Of a stretch of DNA of 64,000 nucleotides, positions 43,122 through 52,285 are shown in pieces (the first letter of the stretch is position 1; each line of letters begins with the position of its first letter). Both the position numbers and the translations under genes were made by a program. Location: the NCBI GenBank assembly GCA_019117205.1, contig DXAC01000011.1, positions 1-64,000 of the forward strand, read 5' to 3'. This stretch comes from Candidatus Allofournierella merdigallinarum. Lineage in GTDB: Bacteria; Bacillota; Clostridia; Oscillospirales; Ruminococcaceae. The notes under the pieces are model-generated. The model saw only the letters and a list, made by a program, of their open reading frames with translations, did no database searches and had not been told where the DNA came from.

Positions 43122-45260
43122 TTGAACAGTAAAACGATCCTGCTGTTCCAGCAGTTGATGGATGGGCGCCCCCACCGCCTTGCTGAGCTGGCCGAGCAAC
43201 TTCGGATATCGCCCCGGCTGGCCCGCTACGAGATGGGGGAGGCGGGCGCCTTTTTGGACAAGGAAGGCCTCTCCGGCCGGCTGAAGCACAGCCGCGCAGA
43301 GGGTTGGCAGCTCACGCTGGAGCCCGATGAGGAGCAGGCGCTGGCGGAAAAGCTGGCCAACCTGGATGTGCGCGACTACATCATGAACTCGGCCGAGCGC
43401 CGGGCGGTGATGCAGCTGATGCTGCTTGCCAGCGGGCCGGAGCCGCTGACCAGCCAGTACTTTGCCGACCAGTTCGGGGTGAGCAAGAGCAGCAGCGACA
43501 AGGACCTCTCGCTGCTCAAGGCCGACCTCGCGGGCAGCGGCGTGAACCTGGACAGCCGGGTGAGCAAGGGCAGCACGCTGGAGGGAGACGAGACCACCCT
43601 GCGCCGGCTGGGCGTGCGGCTGCTGGAGCGGTATCTGGACTTTGCGAGCCTTTACCAGGGCACCGGCGCGGGCAGCGGCATGGTGGAGCGCTGGGCCCAC
43701 AAGCTGTTTTGCCAGGACATCGTGCCGGAGCTGTTCGGCCTTTTGCGCGGCGCGGAACAGAGCGTGCTGGCCAAGTGGCTGACCTTTGACTCGTTCCGGA
43801 TGCTCACCCTGAGCCTGGCGGTGAGCCTGGTGCGGGTGCGGAAAGGGATGCTGGTGCGGGAGGTCCCGGAAAAGATGGGCCTGCTGCGTTCCACCCGGGA
43901 ATACGCCCAGGCGGCCCAGATCGCCGAGGCGCTGGAGCAGCGGTTCGCCGTGCAGCTGCCGGACGGCGAGGTGTGCGCGCTGACCATTCTGCTGGCAAGC
44001 GCCAAGTACATCTCGCCGGAACCTTACTTAAAAGAAGACTGGGCCAAGATCCAGGTGTTGCTGGAGCGGCTGGTGCGGGACATGAGCGAGGAGATGGGCG
44101 TCAGCTTTACCCAGGACGAGGCGCTGTACACCGCCCTGCAGGCCCATCTGGGGCCGGCGGTGTTCCGCCTGCGCCACGGGATCCCGGTGACCAACCAGAA
44201 CACCCAGGAGATCCGCAGCAAATACACCGATTGCTTCGAGGCCATGGAGCGGGTGCTGGCCAGGCTCCACAGCCCGCTGCTGGAAAAGGCCTCCGAGGAC
44301 GACGTGGCCTGTCTGGTGCTCCACTTCTGCGCCTCCATCGAGCGCCAGAAGCGCAAACTGCCCTGCAGCCGGGTGGCCATCGTCTGTATGCACGGGGCGG
44401 GCACCGCCAACCTGCTGCGGGAGTTGGTCTGCTCCCGGTTTCGCAACATCCGGGTGGTGGCGCTGCTCACCCACGACGCGCTGCAGGAGCTGGGACACAC
44501 CAATGTGGATTTTGCCATCTCCAGCATCCCGCTGAAAAGCTGTGACGTGCCCTGGGTGCAGGTGGATACCATCCCCACCGAGCGGGATTGGGAGAACATC
44601 AGCCGGATGATGCGCCAGCACACCAGCACGGCGCGGGAGAGCGGCTCCTCGGTGGAGTTTTTCAAGGACGTGATGGCCGTGATCCAGCGCTGCTGTGAGG
44701 TCCGGGACGTGGACGGCCTGATGGCGGGGCTCACCGCCTGCTTCGAGGCCAACGGTATGCAGGTGCAGCAGGACAGGATCCAGCCCTCCCTGGCACAGCT
44801 GCTCACGGAGGACAAGATCCTCTGCCGCCGCCGCGCCGCCGACTGGGAGGACGCGGTGCGCCAGGCCTGCGGGGTGCTTACCGCGGCGGGGGACGTGGAC
44901 GAGAGCTTTGTCCGCTCCGCTGTGGAAAGCGTGAAAAAGGCGGGCCCCTACATCGTGATCATGCCGGGCGTGGCGCTGGTACACGGCCAGACCGGCAGGG
45001 GAGTCCGCCGGCTGGCCATGAGCACGATCACCCTGGAACAGCCGGTTCGGTTCCACCACCCCACCAACGACCCGGTCTGGCTGGTGCTCTGCCTGGCGGC
45101 TGCAGACAACTGGTCCCACATCCAGGCGCTCAAGGACCTGCTGGAGCTGCTGGGCCGGGTGGACGTGAAGACGATGTGCGGCTTTGAAACGCCGCAGGAG
45201 ATATTTGATTATTTGAAGGAAGGTCGTGAAGAGATTGGTCCTGACCGATTATCTGAGTGA
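43122..45260 (+). CDS. PRD-containing PTS-controlled transcriptional regulator (LicR/MtlR type)
   Basis: An N-terminal winged helix (residues 1-60, RLAELAEQLRISPRLARYEM) and a second HTH precede two PRD domains (about 190-400). An EIIB-like domain (VAIVCMHGAGTANLLRELV) and a C-terminal EIIA domain of fructose/mannitol type (IVIMPGVALVHGQ, H at the phosphorylation position) follow. It should activate this operon according to the phosphorylation state of its PTS. The start is TTG at 43122 behind AAGGAGGAAT. It overlaps the EIIA gene by 35 bases. Confidence 0.9.
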   Translation: MNSKTILLFQQLMDGRPHRLAELAEQLRISPRLARYEMGEAGAFLDKEGLSGRLKHSRAEGWQLTLEPDEEQALAEKLANLDVRDYIMNSAERRAVMQLMLLASGPEPLTSQYFADQFGVSKSSSDKDLSLLKADLAGSGVNLDSRVSKGSTLEGDETTLRRLGVRLLERYLDFASLYQGTGAGSGMVERWAHKLFCQDIVPELFGLLRGAEQSVLAKWLTFDSFRMLTLSLAVSLVRVRKGMLVREVPEKMGLLRSTREYAQAAQIAEALEQRFAVQLPDGEVCALTILLASAKYISPEPYLKEDWAKIQVLLERLVRDMSEEMGVSFTQDEALYTALQAHLGPAVFRLRHGIPVTNQNTQEIRSKYTDCFEAMERVLARLHSPLLEKASEDDVACLVLHFCASIERQKRKLPCSRVAIVCMHGAGTANLLRELVCSRFRNIRVVALLTHDALQELGHTNVDFAISSIPLKSCDVPWVQVDTIPTERDWENISRMMRQHTSTARESGSSVEFFKDVMAVIQRCCEVRDVDGLMAGLTACFEANGMQVQQDRIQPSLAQLLTEDKILCRRRAADWEDAVRQACGVLTAAGDVDESFVRSAVESVKKAGPYIVIMPGVALVHGQTGRGVRRLAMSTITLEQPVRFHHPTNDPVWLVLCLAAADNWSHIQALKDLLELLGRVDVKTMCGFETPQEIFDYLKEGREEIGPDRLSE

Positions 45261-45666
45261 GTCCGCCACCGAGCTTCAACAGCAGGCGGACGGCTGGGAG
45301 GAGGCGGTGCGCCGCGCCGGCGGCCTGCTGGAGCGGCAGGGGTACATCCTGCCCGCCTACACCCAGGCCATGGTGGACATGGTCAAAGAGCTGGGCCCCT
45401 ACATCGTGATCATGCCCGGTGTGGCGTTGGCCCATGCCCGGCCGGAGGGCAACGTGAAGCGCAACAGCATCGCGCTGGTCACGTTCCGGCAGGGGGTGCC
45501 TTTCGGCAACGAGTCCAACGACCCGGTGTACGTGGTGTTCGCCATTGCCGCCACCAGCGACCAGGAGCACCTGGAGCTGTTCCGCACGCTGGCGAAGTTC
45601 ATCGCGGAGGAGGAAAACGTGGAGCGGCTGAAAACAGCGCGCACCTATGAGGAGATCGGCCTTTGA
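45226..45666 (+). CDS. PTS EIIA subunit, fructose/ascorbate type
   Basis: The 146-residue protein is an EIIA type 2 domain with phosphohistidine in MPGVALAHARPE (H70). It resembles the C-terminal domain of the regulator just upstream (shared YIVIMPGVAL), suggesting a duplication. The start is GTG at 45226 within the end of that gene. It passes phosphate from HPr to the EIIB encoded at 47216. Confidence 0.9.
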   Translation: MKRLVLTDYLSESATELQQQADGWEEAVRRAGGLLERQGYILPAYTQAMVDMVKELGPYIVIMPGVALAHARPEGNVKRNSIALVTFRQGVPFGNESNDPVYVVFAIAATSDQEHLELFRTLAKFIAEEENVERLKTARTYEEIGL

Positions 45667-45697
45667 AACAGGGCCGGGGAAAGGAGACTGACACGCA

Positions 45698-46417
45698 ATG
45701 GAGAACATGCTGGAGAAACTCAAAGGGGGACTGATCGTCTCCTGCTATGCGGGGCCGGATTTCAACGCGGAGATGGGCGTGCCTCAGACGATGGTCTGCG
45801 TGGCCAAAAGCTGCATCGCCGGCGGGGCCTGCGCCATCCGCACCAACTGGGAGAACGTGGCGGCGGTCAAGGCGGCGGTGGATGTGCCGGTGATCGGCCT
45901 GAAGAAGATCTACCGCAGCGGCGACATGATCACCGGCGACTTCCGCATCACCCCCACCCTGAAAGAGGTGGAGGAGCTGGTAAAGGCCGGCGCCGACGGC
46001 GTGGCGGTGGACGGGACCATCCGCGAGCGGTACGACCAGCTCACCCTGGAGCAGTTCATCGGGGCCATCAAGCGGGAGTTCGGCGTCTTCGTCATCGCCG
46101 ACATCTCCACCGTGGAAGAGGGCCTCGCCGCCTGGAACTACGGCGCCGACATGGTGGGCACCACCCTGTCCGGCTACACCCCCTACTCCAAAAACCCGCT
46201 GCCCTTTGGCACGCTGCCCAGCCCCGAGCCGGACTATGAGATCATCCGGGAGCTGCGCGCCGCCGGGGTGGAGCACATCGTGGCCGAGGGCCGCATCACC
46301 AACGGCGCGAAGATGAAAAAAGCCCTGGAGGCCGGCGCCCACAGCGTGGTCATCGGCACCTCCATCACCGAGCCGAGGAAGATCGTGAAGACCATCCTGC
46401 TGGACGCAGGGATCTGA
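45698..46417 (+). CDS. nanE: N-acetylmannosamine-6-phosphate 2-epimerase
   Basis: NanE converts ManNAc-6-phosphate to GlcNAc-6-phosphate. The TIM barrel carries GGLIVSCYAGPDFN near the N-terminus, VPVIGLKKIYR, VIADISTVEEG and GADMVGTTLSGYT, all family-specific. At 239 residues it is full length. It sits between EIIA and a SIS gene, so the sugar entering through this PTS probably becomes ManNAc-6-phosphate. No sialate lyase or kinase is nearby. Confidence 0.94.
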   Translation: MENMLEKLKGGLIVSCYAGPDFNAEMGVPQTMVCVAKSCIAGGACAIRTNWENVAAVKAAVDVPVIGLKKIYRSGDMITGDFRITPTLKEVEELVKAGADGVAVDGTIRERYDQLTLEQFIGAIKREFGVFVIADISTVEEGLAAWNYGADMVGTTLSGYTPYSKNPLPFGTLPSPEPDYEIIRELRAAGVEHIVAEGRITNGAKMKKALEAGAHSVVIGTSITEPRKIVKTILLDAGI

Positions 46418-46441
46418 AATACACAAAAGGAGGCAACAGCA

Positions 46442-47191
46442 ATGCAGGCGTGGCAGAGATACTTCAAGATCATGAACGAGGTGGTGGAAAAGGCCTACGC
46501 CACCCAGGGCGAGAACATCGAGCGGGCGGCCGCCATCCTCACCGAATGTACCAAAAACGACGGCATCATCCATATGTTCGGCTCCGGCCACTCCAGCCTG
46601 GTCACGGAGGACGTCTTCTGGCGCAGCGCCACGCTGGCCAACGTCCACGCCATCTTTGAGTCCGGCGTGGCGGGCATCAACGAGATCACCAAGACCAGCC
46701 ACATGGAGAAGCTGGAGGGCATCGGCCAGGTCATCGCGGAATACAACCGGCTGGCGCCTCCCGACGTGCTGGTGTGCATCTCCAATTCCGGCAACAACGC
46801 CTCCACGGTGGACATGGCCCTGGCCGCCAAAGAGCGCGGCCTGCCGGTGATCGCGTTCACCAATGTGGAGTACGCCGACCAGCTCACCACCCAGCACTCC
46901 AGCGGCAAAAAGCTCAAGGACATCGCCGACGTGGTCATCGACAACTGCTCCATCATCGGCGACGCCGCCGTGACCCTGGACGGCCTGGAAGTAAAGGTGG
47001 GCGCGACCTCCACCATCCCGGTGGTGTATATGCTCACCGGCCTGCTGGTGCAGACCTGCGAGAACCTGCTGGAGGCGGGCATCACCCCGGATGTGTACTA
47101 TAACGGCCATCTGGCCTACGAGAGCGAACACGTCAAGGAGCACAACGACGCGCTGGTGAACAAGTATTACTGGCGTATGAGGAACCTGTAA
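46442..47191 (+). CDS. SIS-domain phosphosugar protein (UPF0309/COG4821-like), copy 2
   Basis: The 249-residue protein has IIHMFGSGHSSLVTEDVFWRSA and the phosphate loop CISNSGNNASTVDMA. It aligns end to end with copy 1 at 42366, but they are clearly diverged, so different steps are likely. UPF0309 proteins have no firm reaction; the fold and neighbours suggest a hexosamine-6-phosphate derivative. ATG follows AAGGAGG. Confidence 0.86.
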   Translation: MQAWQRYFKIMNEVVEKAYATQGENIERAAAILTECTKNDGIIHMFGSGHSSLVTEDVFWRSATLANVHAIFESGVAGINEITKTSHMEKLEGIGQVIAEYNRLAPPDVLVCISNSGNNASTVDMALAAKERGLPVIAFTNVEYADQLTTQHSSGKKLKDIADVVIDNCSIIGDAAVTLDGLEVKVGATSTIPVVYMLTGLLVQTCENLLEAGITPDVYYNGHLAYESEHVKEHNDALVNKYYWRMRNL

Positions 47192-47215
47192 CAGGCCCGG
47201 AAAGGAGACACCCGC

Positions 47216-47512
47216 ATGAAAGAACTGAAAGTATTGACAGTGTGCGGCGCGGGCGTGGGTACCAGCACCCTGCTTCGCATGAACATCAACGAAGCCTTCA
47301 AATCGTTTGAACTGCCCTTTTCGGTCAAGGTGGAAAACACCAGCCTTTCCCGCGCAAAGGGCATGAGCTGCGATCTGATGGTCACCTTTGAAAGCTTTGC
47401 GGCGGATGCCCGCAAATGCTGCCCGGATGTGATCGTGGTCAGGAACCTGATGGATAAAAAGGAGCTCAAGGAAAAGATCGGGGAATACCTGTCCGCGAAA
47501 CAATTGATCTGA
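47216..47512 (+). CDS. PTS EIIB subunit, ascorbate (Ula/Sga) type
   Basis: The 98-residue protein has the phosphocysteine loop LTVCGAGVGTST with C10, the P-loop-like EIIB signature. It precedes the EIIC by 22 bases. Confidence 0.92.
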   Translation: MKELKVLTVCGAGVGTSTLLRMNINEAFKSFELPFSVKVENTSLSRAKGMSCDLMVTFESFAADARKCCPDVIVVRNLMDKKELKEKIGEYLSAKQLI

Positions 47513-47534
47513 AACAAAGAAGGAGGAATCAAGG

Positions 47535-48821
47535 ATGCAAACACTAACCGCGATCGTCAACTTCATCACCACCTACATCTTCAACCAGCCGTTCATTCTG
47601 CTGGGGCTGGTGGCGATGGTCGGCCTGATCCTGCAAAAGAAACCGCTGCAGGACATCATCACCGGCTCGCTCAAGACAGGTATCGGCTACCTGATCCTGT
47701 CCCAGGGCACCTCGCTGCTGGCGGGTATCGTAATGCCCATCGCCAGCATCCTGAACAAGATCTTCAACATCGACGGCACCACCACCGGTATGGGCCAGGC
47801 AGCGTTTGAGGCAGATTGGGCTCCGGCCATCTCGCTGATCATGGTCATCGGTTTTGTGGTGAACCTGATCCTGGCGCGCTTCACCAAGTTCAAGTTCGTC
47901 TACCTTACCGCCCATCAGACCTACTTCATCACCCTGGTCTACCTGGCGCTGGCGGTGGAGGTCATCGCCGCTCCCAGCATGACCATGCTGATCGTGGTGG
48001 GCGGCCTGCTGCTGGGCGTCTACTGCACCCTGAGCCCCGCGCTGGTCCAGCCTTTCATGCGCAAAGTCACCGGCACCAACGACCTGGCCTACGGCCACAC
48101 CACCTCTTTTGGCGTTATCGTGGGCGCTTTGGTGGGCAAGGCGTTCAAAAAGCACGAGAGCGAGTCCTCCGAGACCCTGAAGATCCCCGACAAGCTTTCT
48201 TTCCTGAAAGACATCACCGTTTCCACCGCCATCGTCATGACCGTGCTTTACCTGGCCGGCGTCTCGCTGGCCGGCCCCGCCTGGGTGGAGGAGAACGTCA
48301 GTGGCGGCACCGCGGCCTATATGTACGCCATCTCCCAGGGCGTCATGTTCGGCGTGGGCATCACCATCGTGCTCACCGGCGTCAGCATGATGATCGCCGA
48401 GATCACCGAGGCGTTCAAGGGCATCTCTGAAAAGGTCGTGCCGGACGCCGTCCCCGCGCTGGACTGCCCGGTGGTCTTCAACTTTGCCCCCACCGCCGTT
48501 ATGCTGGGCTTCCTGAGCTGCCTGTGCACCGTTATCGTCTGCGTGGTGCTGTTCGGCGCGGTGGGCTTCTACGCCCTGACCCCGCCCGTCATCACCTGCT
48601 TCTTCGGCGGCGGCCCCGCCGGCGTGTTCGGCAACTCCACCGGCGGCTGGCGCGGCGCGGTGCTCGCCGGCGTGGTGGCCGGCCTGCTGCTGAGCTTCGG
48701 CCAGGCGCTCACCGTGGGCTGCCTGCCCACCACCATCGCGGACTTCGCCCGCTGGTCCAACGACTTTGACTACTCTGTCTTTACCTGGCCGTTCCAGCAG
48801 ATCCTGAAGCTGATCTTCTGA
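47535..48821 (+). CDS. PTS EIIC subunit, ascorbate (UlaA/SgaT) family
   Basis: The 428-residue polytopic permease opens with FNQPFILLGLVAMVGLILQKKPLQDIITGSLKTGIGYLIL-like UlaA features and ends in GGWRGAV and GCLPTTIADF. About ten membrane segments are predicted. Family members move ascorbate in Escherichia coli, but UlaA homologues with other substrates are common, and with NanE beside it an N-acetylated hexosamine derivative is more likely. It is the last gene of the operon. Confidence 0.91.
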   Translation: MQTLTAIVNFITTYIFNQPFILLGLVAMVGLILQKKPLQDIITGSLKTGIGYLILSQGTSLLAGIVMPIASILNKIFNIDGTTTGMGQAAFEADWAPAISLIMVIGFVVNLILARFTKFKFVYLTAHQTYFITLVYLALAVEVIAAPSMTMLIVVGGLLLGVYCTLSPALVQPFMRKVTGTNDLAYGHTTSFGVIVGALVGKAFKKHESESSETLKIPDKLSFLKDITVSTAIVMTVLYLAGVSLAGPAWVEENVSGGTAAYMYAISQGVMFGVGITIVLTGVSMMIAEITEAFKGISEKVVPDAVPALDCPVVFNFAPTAVMLGFLSCLCTVIVCVVLFGAVGFYALTPPVITCFFGGGPAGVFGNSTGGWRGAVLAGVVAGLLLSFGQALTVGCLPTTIADFARWSNDFDYSVFTWPFQQILKLIF

Positions 48822-48855
48822 TCTTTCCGCCCTGGAAAAAACCAACATTTCGGTC

Positions 48856-48881
48856 GGCGCCTGCGGGTTTTCGCGGGCGCC
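48856..48881 (+). terminator. Hairpin at the end of the PTS operon
   Basis: GGCGCCTGCG pairs with CGCGGGCGCC around GGTTTT, 34 bases after the stop. The following T tract is short (CTTTCG), so efficiency is uncertain. Confidence 0.6.
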
Positions 48882-49048
48882 GGCCTTTCGCCGTCCCCCG
48901 GGGGAAAGATAACGAACATACGGCAGCAAACAGACTAAAAAGAGCGGGAAAAGGGACGTTTCTCCATAAGGACATTCTGAGATGGACCCAAGAATGGCTG
49001 CCGGTAAAGATCCTGTACCTCCCCAATGAGTATATCGGCAAAAGGAAA
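48882..49048. other. Gene-free gap between convergent operons
   Basis: A short frame on the plus strand around 48908-49080 reads as protein-like for about 55 codons but has no start codon or ribosome site. I see no other structure besides the hairpins at each end. Confidence 0.4.
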
Positions 49049-49079
49049 GAGCCCGGTGATGTGCCGGGCTCCTTTGTTT
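49041..49079 (-). terminator. Terminator of the gltB-gltD-asnB operon
   Basis: GAGCCCGG pairs with CCGGGCTC around a seven-base loop. On the minus strand TTTCCTTTT follows; on the plus strand CTTTGTTT follows, so it may act both ways. Confidence 0.75.
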
Positions 49080-49170
49080 GAATGGGGCCGGCAGGAAGCA
49101 ACGGCCGACAGACAGGCGCCGGCGCCCGCCGATCGCGGCGGGCCGCGAAAGCGCTGCGCACGGCAGAGGT

Positions 49171-50754
49171 TTACCGGCCGCTGTCGCCGTAGTTTGCCAG
49201 CACCCGGGCGCTGGGGTCGTCCACCCGGCAGCCCTCCCAGTCTGGGTTGGGCATCCAGAAGCCGGGGATCATCCGGGCCCCGCCGGGGTAAAAGCGCTCG
49301 AACAGATCCCGGTAGAGCAGGCTCTCCTTGGTGAACGGGGCGCAGTGGTCGTATTTTTGCCGGCGGGCCTGGAACGCCTCGTCGGTGTAAAGGGTCTCGG
49401 CGTATTCTTTCAGGTCGTCCACCATGCTGTGACCCACCGCGTCGCTGAAAGCCGCCTTTTCCCGCCAAAGGATGTGTTCCGGCAGCAGCCCCTCGCCGTC
49501 AAAGGCTTTGCGGAGAAGATACTTGCCCTTGCCGTAGCGGTTCAGCTTGCGGGCCGGGTCGATGGACATCACATAGCGCACAAAATCCAGATCCCCAAAA
49601 GGTACCCGGGCCTCCAGGCTGTGGGCTGCCAGGCACCTGTCCGCCCGAAGCACGTCGTAGCAATACAGCTCCCGCATCCGCTTGGCGGCTTCCGCCTGAA
49701 ACGCGGCGGCGCTGGGGGCAAAGTCGGTGTATTTGTAGCCGAACAGCTCATCGGAAATTTCCCCGGTGAGCAGCACCTTGATGTCGGTCTGTTCGTGGAT
49801 GGCCTTGCACACGAGATACATCCCCACGCTGGCCCGGATGGTGGTGATGTCCCAGGTGCCCAGTGCCTGCACCACCTGGGGCAGGGCCGCCAGCACCTGT
49901 TTTCTGGTCATAAGTACCTCGGTGTGGTCCGCGCCGATGAATTCCGCCGCCTCCCGGGCGTACTTCAGGTCGATGGCGTCGCCCTCCATGCCGATGGCAA
50001 AGGTGCGGATGGGCTTTTGCAGCTTTTTGGCCGCGATGGCGCACACCAGGCTGGAATCCAGCCCGCCCGAGAGCAAAAAGCCCAATGGCGCGTCGGCGTC
50101 CAGCCGTTTTTCCACCCCCGCCACCAGCTTTTGACGGATGTTCCGGCAGATCTCCTCCAGCGGCGCGTGTAGATAGCCCCGCACCGCGCCCACATCCTCG
50201 TATTGCACAAAGGCCCCGTCCTTGTAGTAGTGGCCGGGCGGGAAAGGCCGCACCGCGTCCACCCAGCCCTGCAGCTCGATGGCCTCGCTGGCAAAGGCGA
50301 TGGCGCCGCTTTCCGAATAGCCGTAGAACAGCGGCCGGATGCCGATGGGGTCCCGGGCAGCGATCAGGCTGCCGCTTTCCCCGTCGTAGAGCACGCAGGC
50401 GAACTCCGCGTCCAGGTGGGCGAACATCTCACAGCCGTACTCCCGCCACAGGGGCAGCAGTACCTCGCAGTCCGAGCCGCTGTGGAAGGCGTAGCCACGC
50501 CGCGTCAGCTCCTCTTTCAGCAGCCGGAACCCGTACACCTCGCCGTTGCACACCGCCCAGCTGCCGCCCTGCTCAAAGGGCTGCATCCCCTCGGGCGTAA
50601 GGCCCATGATGGCCAGCCGGGCAAAACCCATGCAGCCAAAGGGCGTTTCCACCAGCCGGAAGTCGTCCGGGCCCCGGCGCTGGCTGCGGAGCAGGTATTC
50701 CCGCAGGCGCCCGGGGCCGATGTCATGGCCCGCATAGCACAAAATGGTACACAT
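49171..50754 (-). CDS. asnB: Asparagine synthase, glutamine-hydrolysing
   Basis: The N-terminal glutaminase nucleophile is C2 (MCTILCYAG); the C-terminal synthetase has the ATP-pyrophosphatase loop LLSGGLDSSLV. The glutamine-binding RLAIMGL and CNGEVYG motifs are present. The 527 residues match the family. It starts 34 bases after gltD and is the last gene of the glutamate synthase operon, so it shares the gltB leader control. Confidence 0.94.
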   Translation of the reverse strand: MCTILCYAGHDIGPGRLREYLLRSQRRGPDDFRLVETPFGCMGFARLAIMGLTPEGMQPFEQGGSWAVCNGEVYGFRLLKEELTRRGYAFHSGSDCEVLLPLWREYGCEMFAHLDAEFACVLYDGESGSLIAARDPIGIRPLFYGYSESGAIAFASEAIELQGWVDAVRPFPPGHYYKDGAFVQYEDVGAVRGYLHAPLEEICRNIRQKLVAGVEKRLDADAPLGFLLSGGLDSSLVCAIAAKKLQKPIRTFAIGMEGDAIDLKYAREAAEFIGADHTEVLMTRKQVLAALPQVVQALGTWDITTIRASVGMYLVCKAIHEQTDIKVLLTGEISDELFGYKYTDFAPSAAAFQAEAAKRMRELYCYDVLRADRCLAAHSLEARVPFGDLDFVRYVMSIDPARKLNRYGKGKYLLRKAFDGEGLLPEHILWREKAAFSDAVGHSMVDDLKEYAETLYTDEAFQARRQKYDHCAPFTKESLLYRDLFERFYPGGARMIPGFWMPNPDWEGCRVDDPSARVLANYGDSGR

Positions 50755-50788
50755 ACTTTTTTCCCCCTCCAGATAAAACGGCCAAGGA

Positions 50789-52270
50789 TCACAGATTGCT
50801 GTAACCCATCAGCGAAGCGTCCACCGCCCGGGCGGCGCCCATGCCCTCGGCCACGGCCCACACCACCAGCGAGGGGCCCCCCCGCACATCGCCGGCGGCA
50901 AACAGCCGGGGCACGCTGGCGGCATAGCGGTTCGGGTCCGCCGCCACCAGCCCGCGCCCGGTCACCGCCGCGCCAAAGGAAGCGGGCAGGTATTCCTCGC
51001 AGCCGGTGAAGCCGGCGGCGATGAGCACCAGCTGGGCGGGCAACGTTTCTTCGCTGCCGACCACCGGCTCCATCACCACGCGGCCCGTCTCGTCCCGCCG
51101 GGGCTCCAGCTTTTGCACCACCGCGCCGCACACCCGGCCCCGCTTGTCCGCCCGAAAGGCGGAAACGGTGGTCTGGTAGCGGCGGGGGTCGGCCCCGAAC
51201 AGGGCGATGGCCTCCTCCTGGCCGTAGTCGGTCTTGCCCACCCGGGGCCACTGGGGCCAGGGATTGTCCGTTGCCCGGACAAGGGGCGGAGCGGGCAGCA
51301 TCTCCAGCTGGGTCACGCTCTTCGCGCCCAGCCGCAGGGCGGTGGCCACGCAGTCGTTGCCGGTATCGCCGCCGCCCACCACCAGCACGTCCTTTCCTTC
51401 CGCCAGCCGCCGGGGCGGCTTTTCAAAACCGGAGTCCAGCAGGGCTTTGGTCACCTGGCCGAGGAGATCCACCGCGAAAAGGATGCCTTTGGCATCGCGT
51501 CCGGGCACGGAAATATCCCGCGGCCGGCCCGCGCCGGCCGCCAGCAGCACCCGGTCGTACCGGGCCAGCAGCTCCTCGCCGGCCAGCTCCCGGCCCACGT
51601 CCACATTGCAGACAAACCGCACCCCCGCCTGCTCCATCAGCCGGACGCGCCGGTCCACCACTGCCTTGTCCAGCTTCATGTTGGGGATGCCGTAAAGCAA
51701 CAGCCCGCCCGGACGGTCCGCCCGCTCATAGACGGTTACCTGATGCCCCCGCCGGTTGAGCTGCCAGGCCGCGGCAAGCCCCGCGGGGCCGCTGCCCACC
51801 ACGGCCACCGTCTTGCCGGTGCGCTGGGCAGGGGGCCGGCTGTCCACCAGGCCGTGTGCAAAGGCGTATTCGGCGATCTGCAATTCGTTTTCCCGGGTAC
51901 ACACGGCCCCATCCTGGCGGGCGCAGGTGCAGGCCGCCTCGCACAGGGCAGGGCAGACCCGGCCGGTGAACTCCGGCAGGCAGTTGGTGCGCTCCAGCCG
52001 CCGCCAGGCCTGCTCCCAGTTGCCCTGACAGACCAGGTCATTCGTTTCGGGGATCAGGTTGTGCAGGGGGCAGCCGGTGGTCATGCCCGCCAGTGTCGCC
52101 CCCGCCTGGCAAAAGGGCACGCCGCACTCCATGCAGCGGGCCGCCTGCTGCGCCTGGGCGGCGGGGGAGAGGGGGCGGTGAAACTCCTTAAAATTTGTCA
52201 GCCGTTCCAGCGGCGGGACCACTGGCCCCTGCTGCCGGGGGATCTCCAAAAAACCGGTGGGTCTTCCCAT
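50789..52270 (-). CDS. gltD: Glutamate synthase small subunit
   Basis: The 493-residue protein carries N-terminal iron-sulphur cysteines (CMECGVPFC, CPLHNLIPE), an FAD-binding motif VAVVGSGPAGLAAAWQL and an NADPH-binding VLVVGGGDTGNDC. It feeds electrons from NADPH to GltB. It begins 15 bases after gltB and precedes asnB. The last segment (RLFAAGDVRGGPSLVVWAVAEG) is typical. Confidence 0.95.
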   Translation of the reverse strand: MGRPTGFLEIPRQQGPVVPPLERLTNFKEFHRPLSPAAQAQQAARCMECGVPFCQAGATLAGMTTGCPLHNLIPETNDLVCQGNWEQAWRRLERTNCLPEFTGRVCPALCEAACTCARQDGAVCTRENELQIAEYAFAHGLVDSRPPAQRTGKTVAVVGSGPAGLAAAWQLNRRGHQVTVYERADRPGGLLLYGIPNMKLDKAVVDRRVRLMEQAGVRFVCNVDVGRELAGEELLARYDRVLLAAGAGRPRDISVPGRDAKGILFAVDLLGQVTKALLDSGFEKPPRRLAEGKDVLVVGGGDTGNDCVATALRLGAKSVTQLEMLPAPPLVRATDNPWPQWPRVGKTDYGQEEAIALFGADPRRYQTTVSAFRADKRGRVCGAVVQKLEPRRDETGRVVMEPVVGSEETLPAQLVLIAAGFTGCEEYLPASFGAAVTGRGLVAADPNRYAASVPRLFAAGDVRGGPSLVVWAVAEGMGAARAVDASLMGYSNL

Positions 52271-52285
52271 GACCGATCCTCCTTT

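Noticed and set aside
48908..49081. Protein-like frame without a start codon between the PTS operon and asnB
   Set aside because: No start or ribosome site, and it runs into a terminator hairpin.
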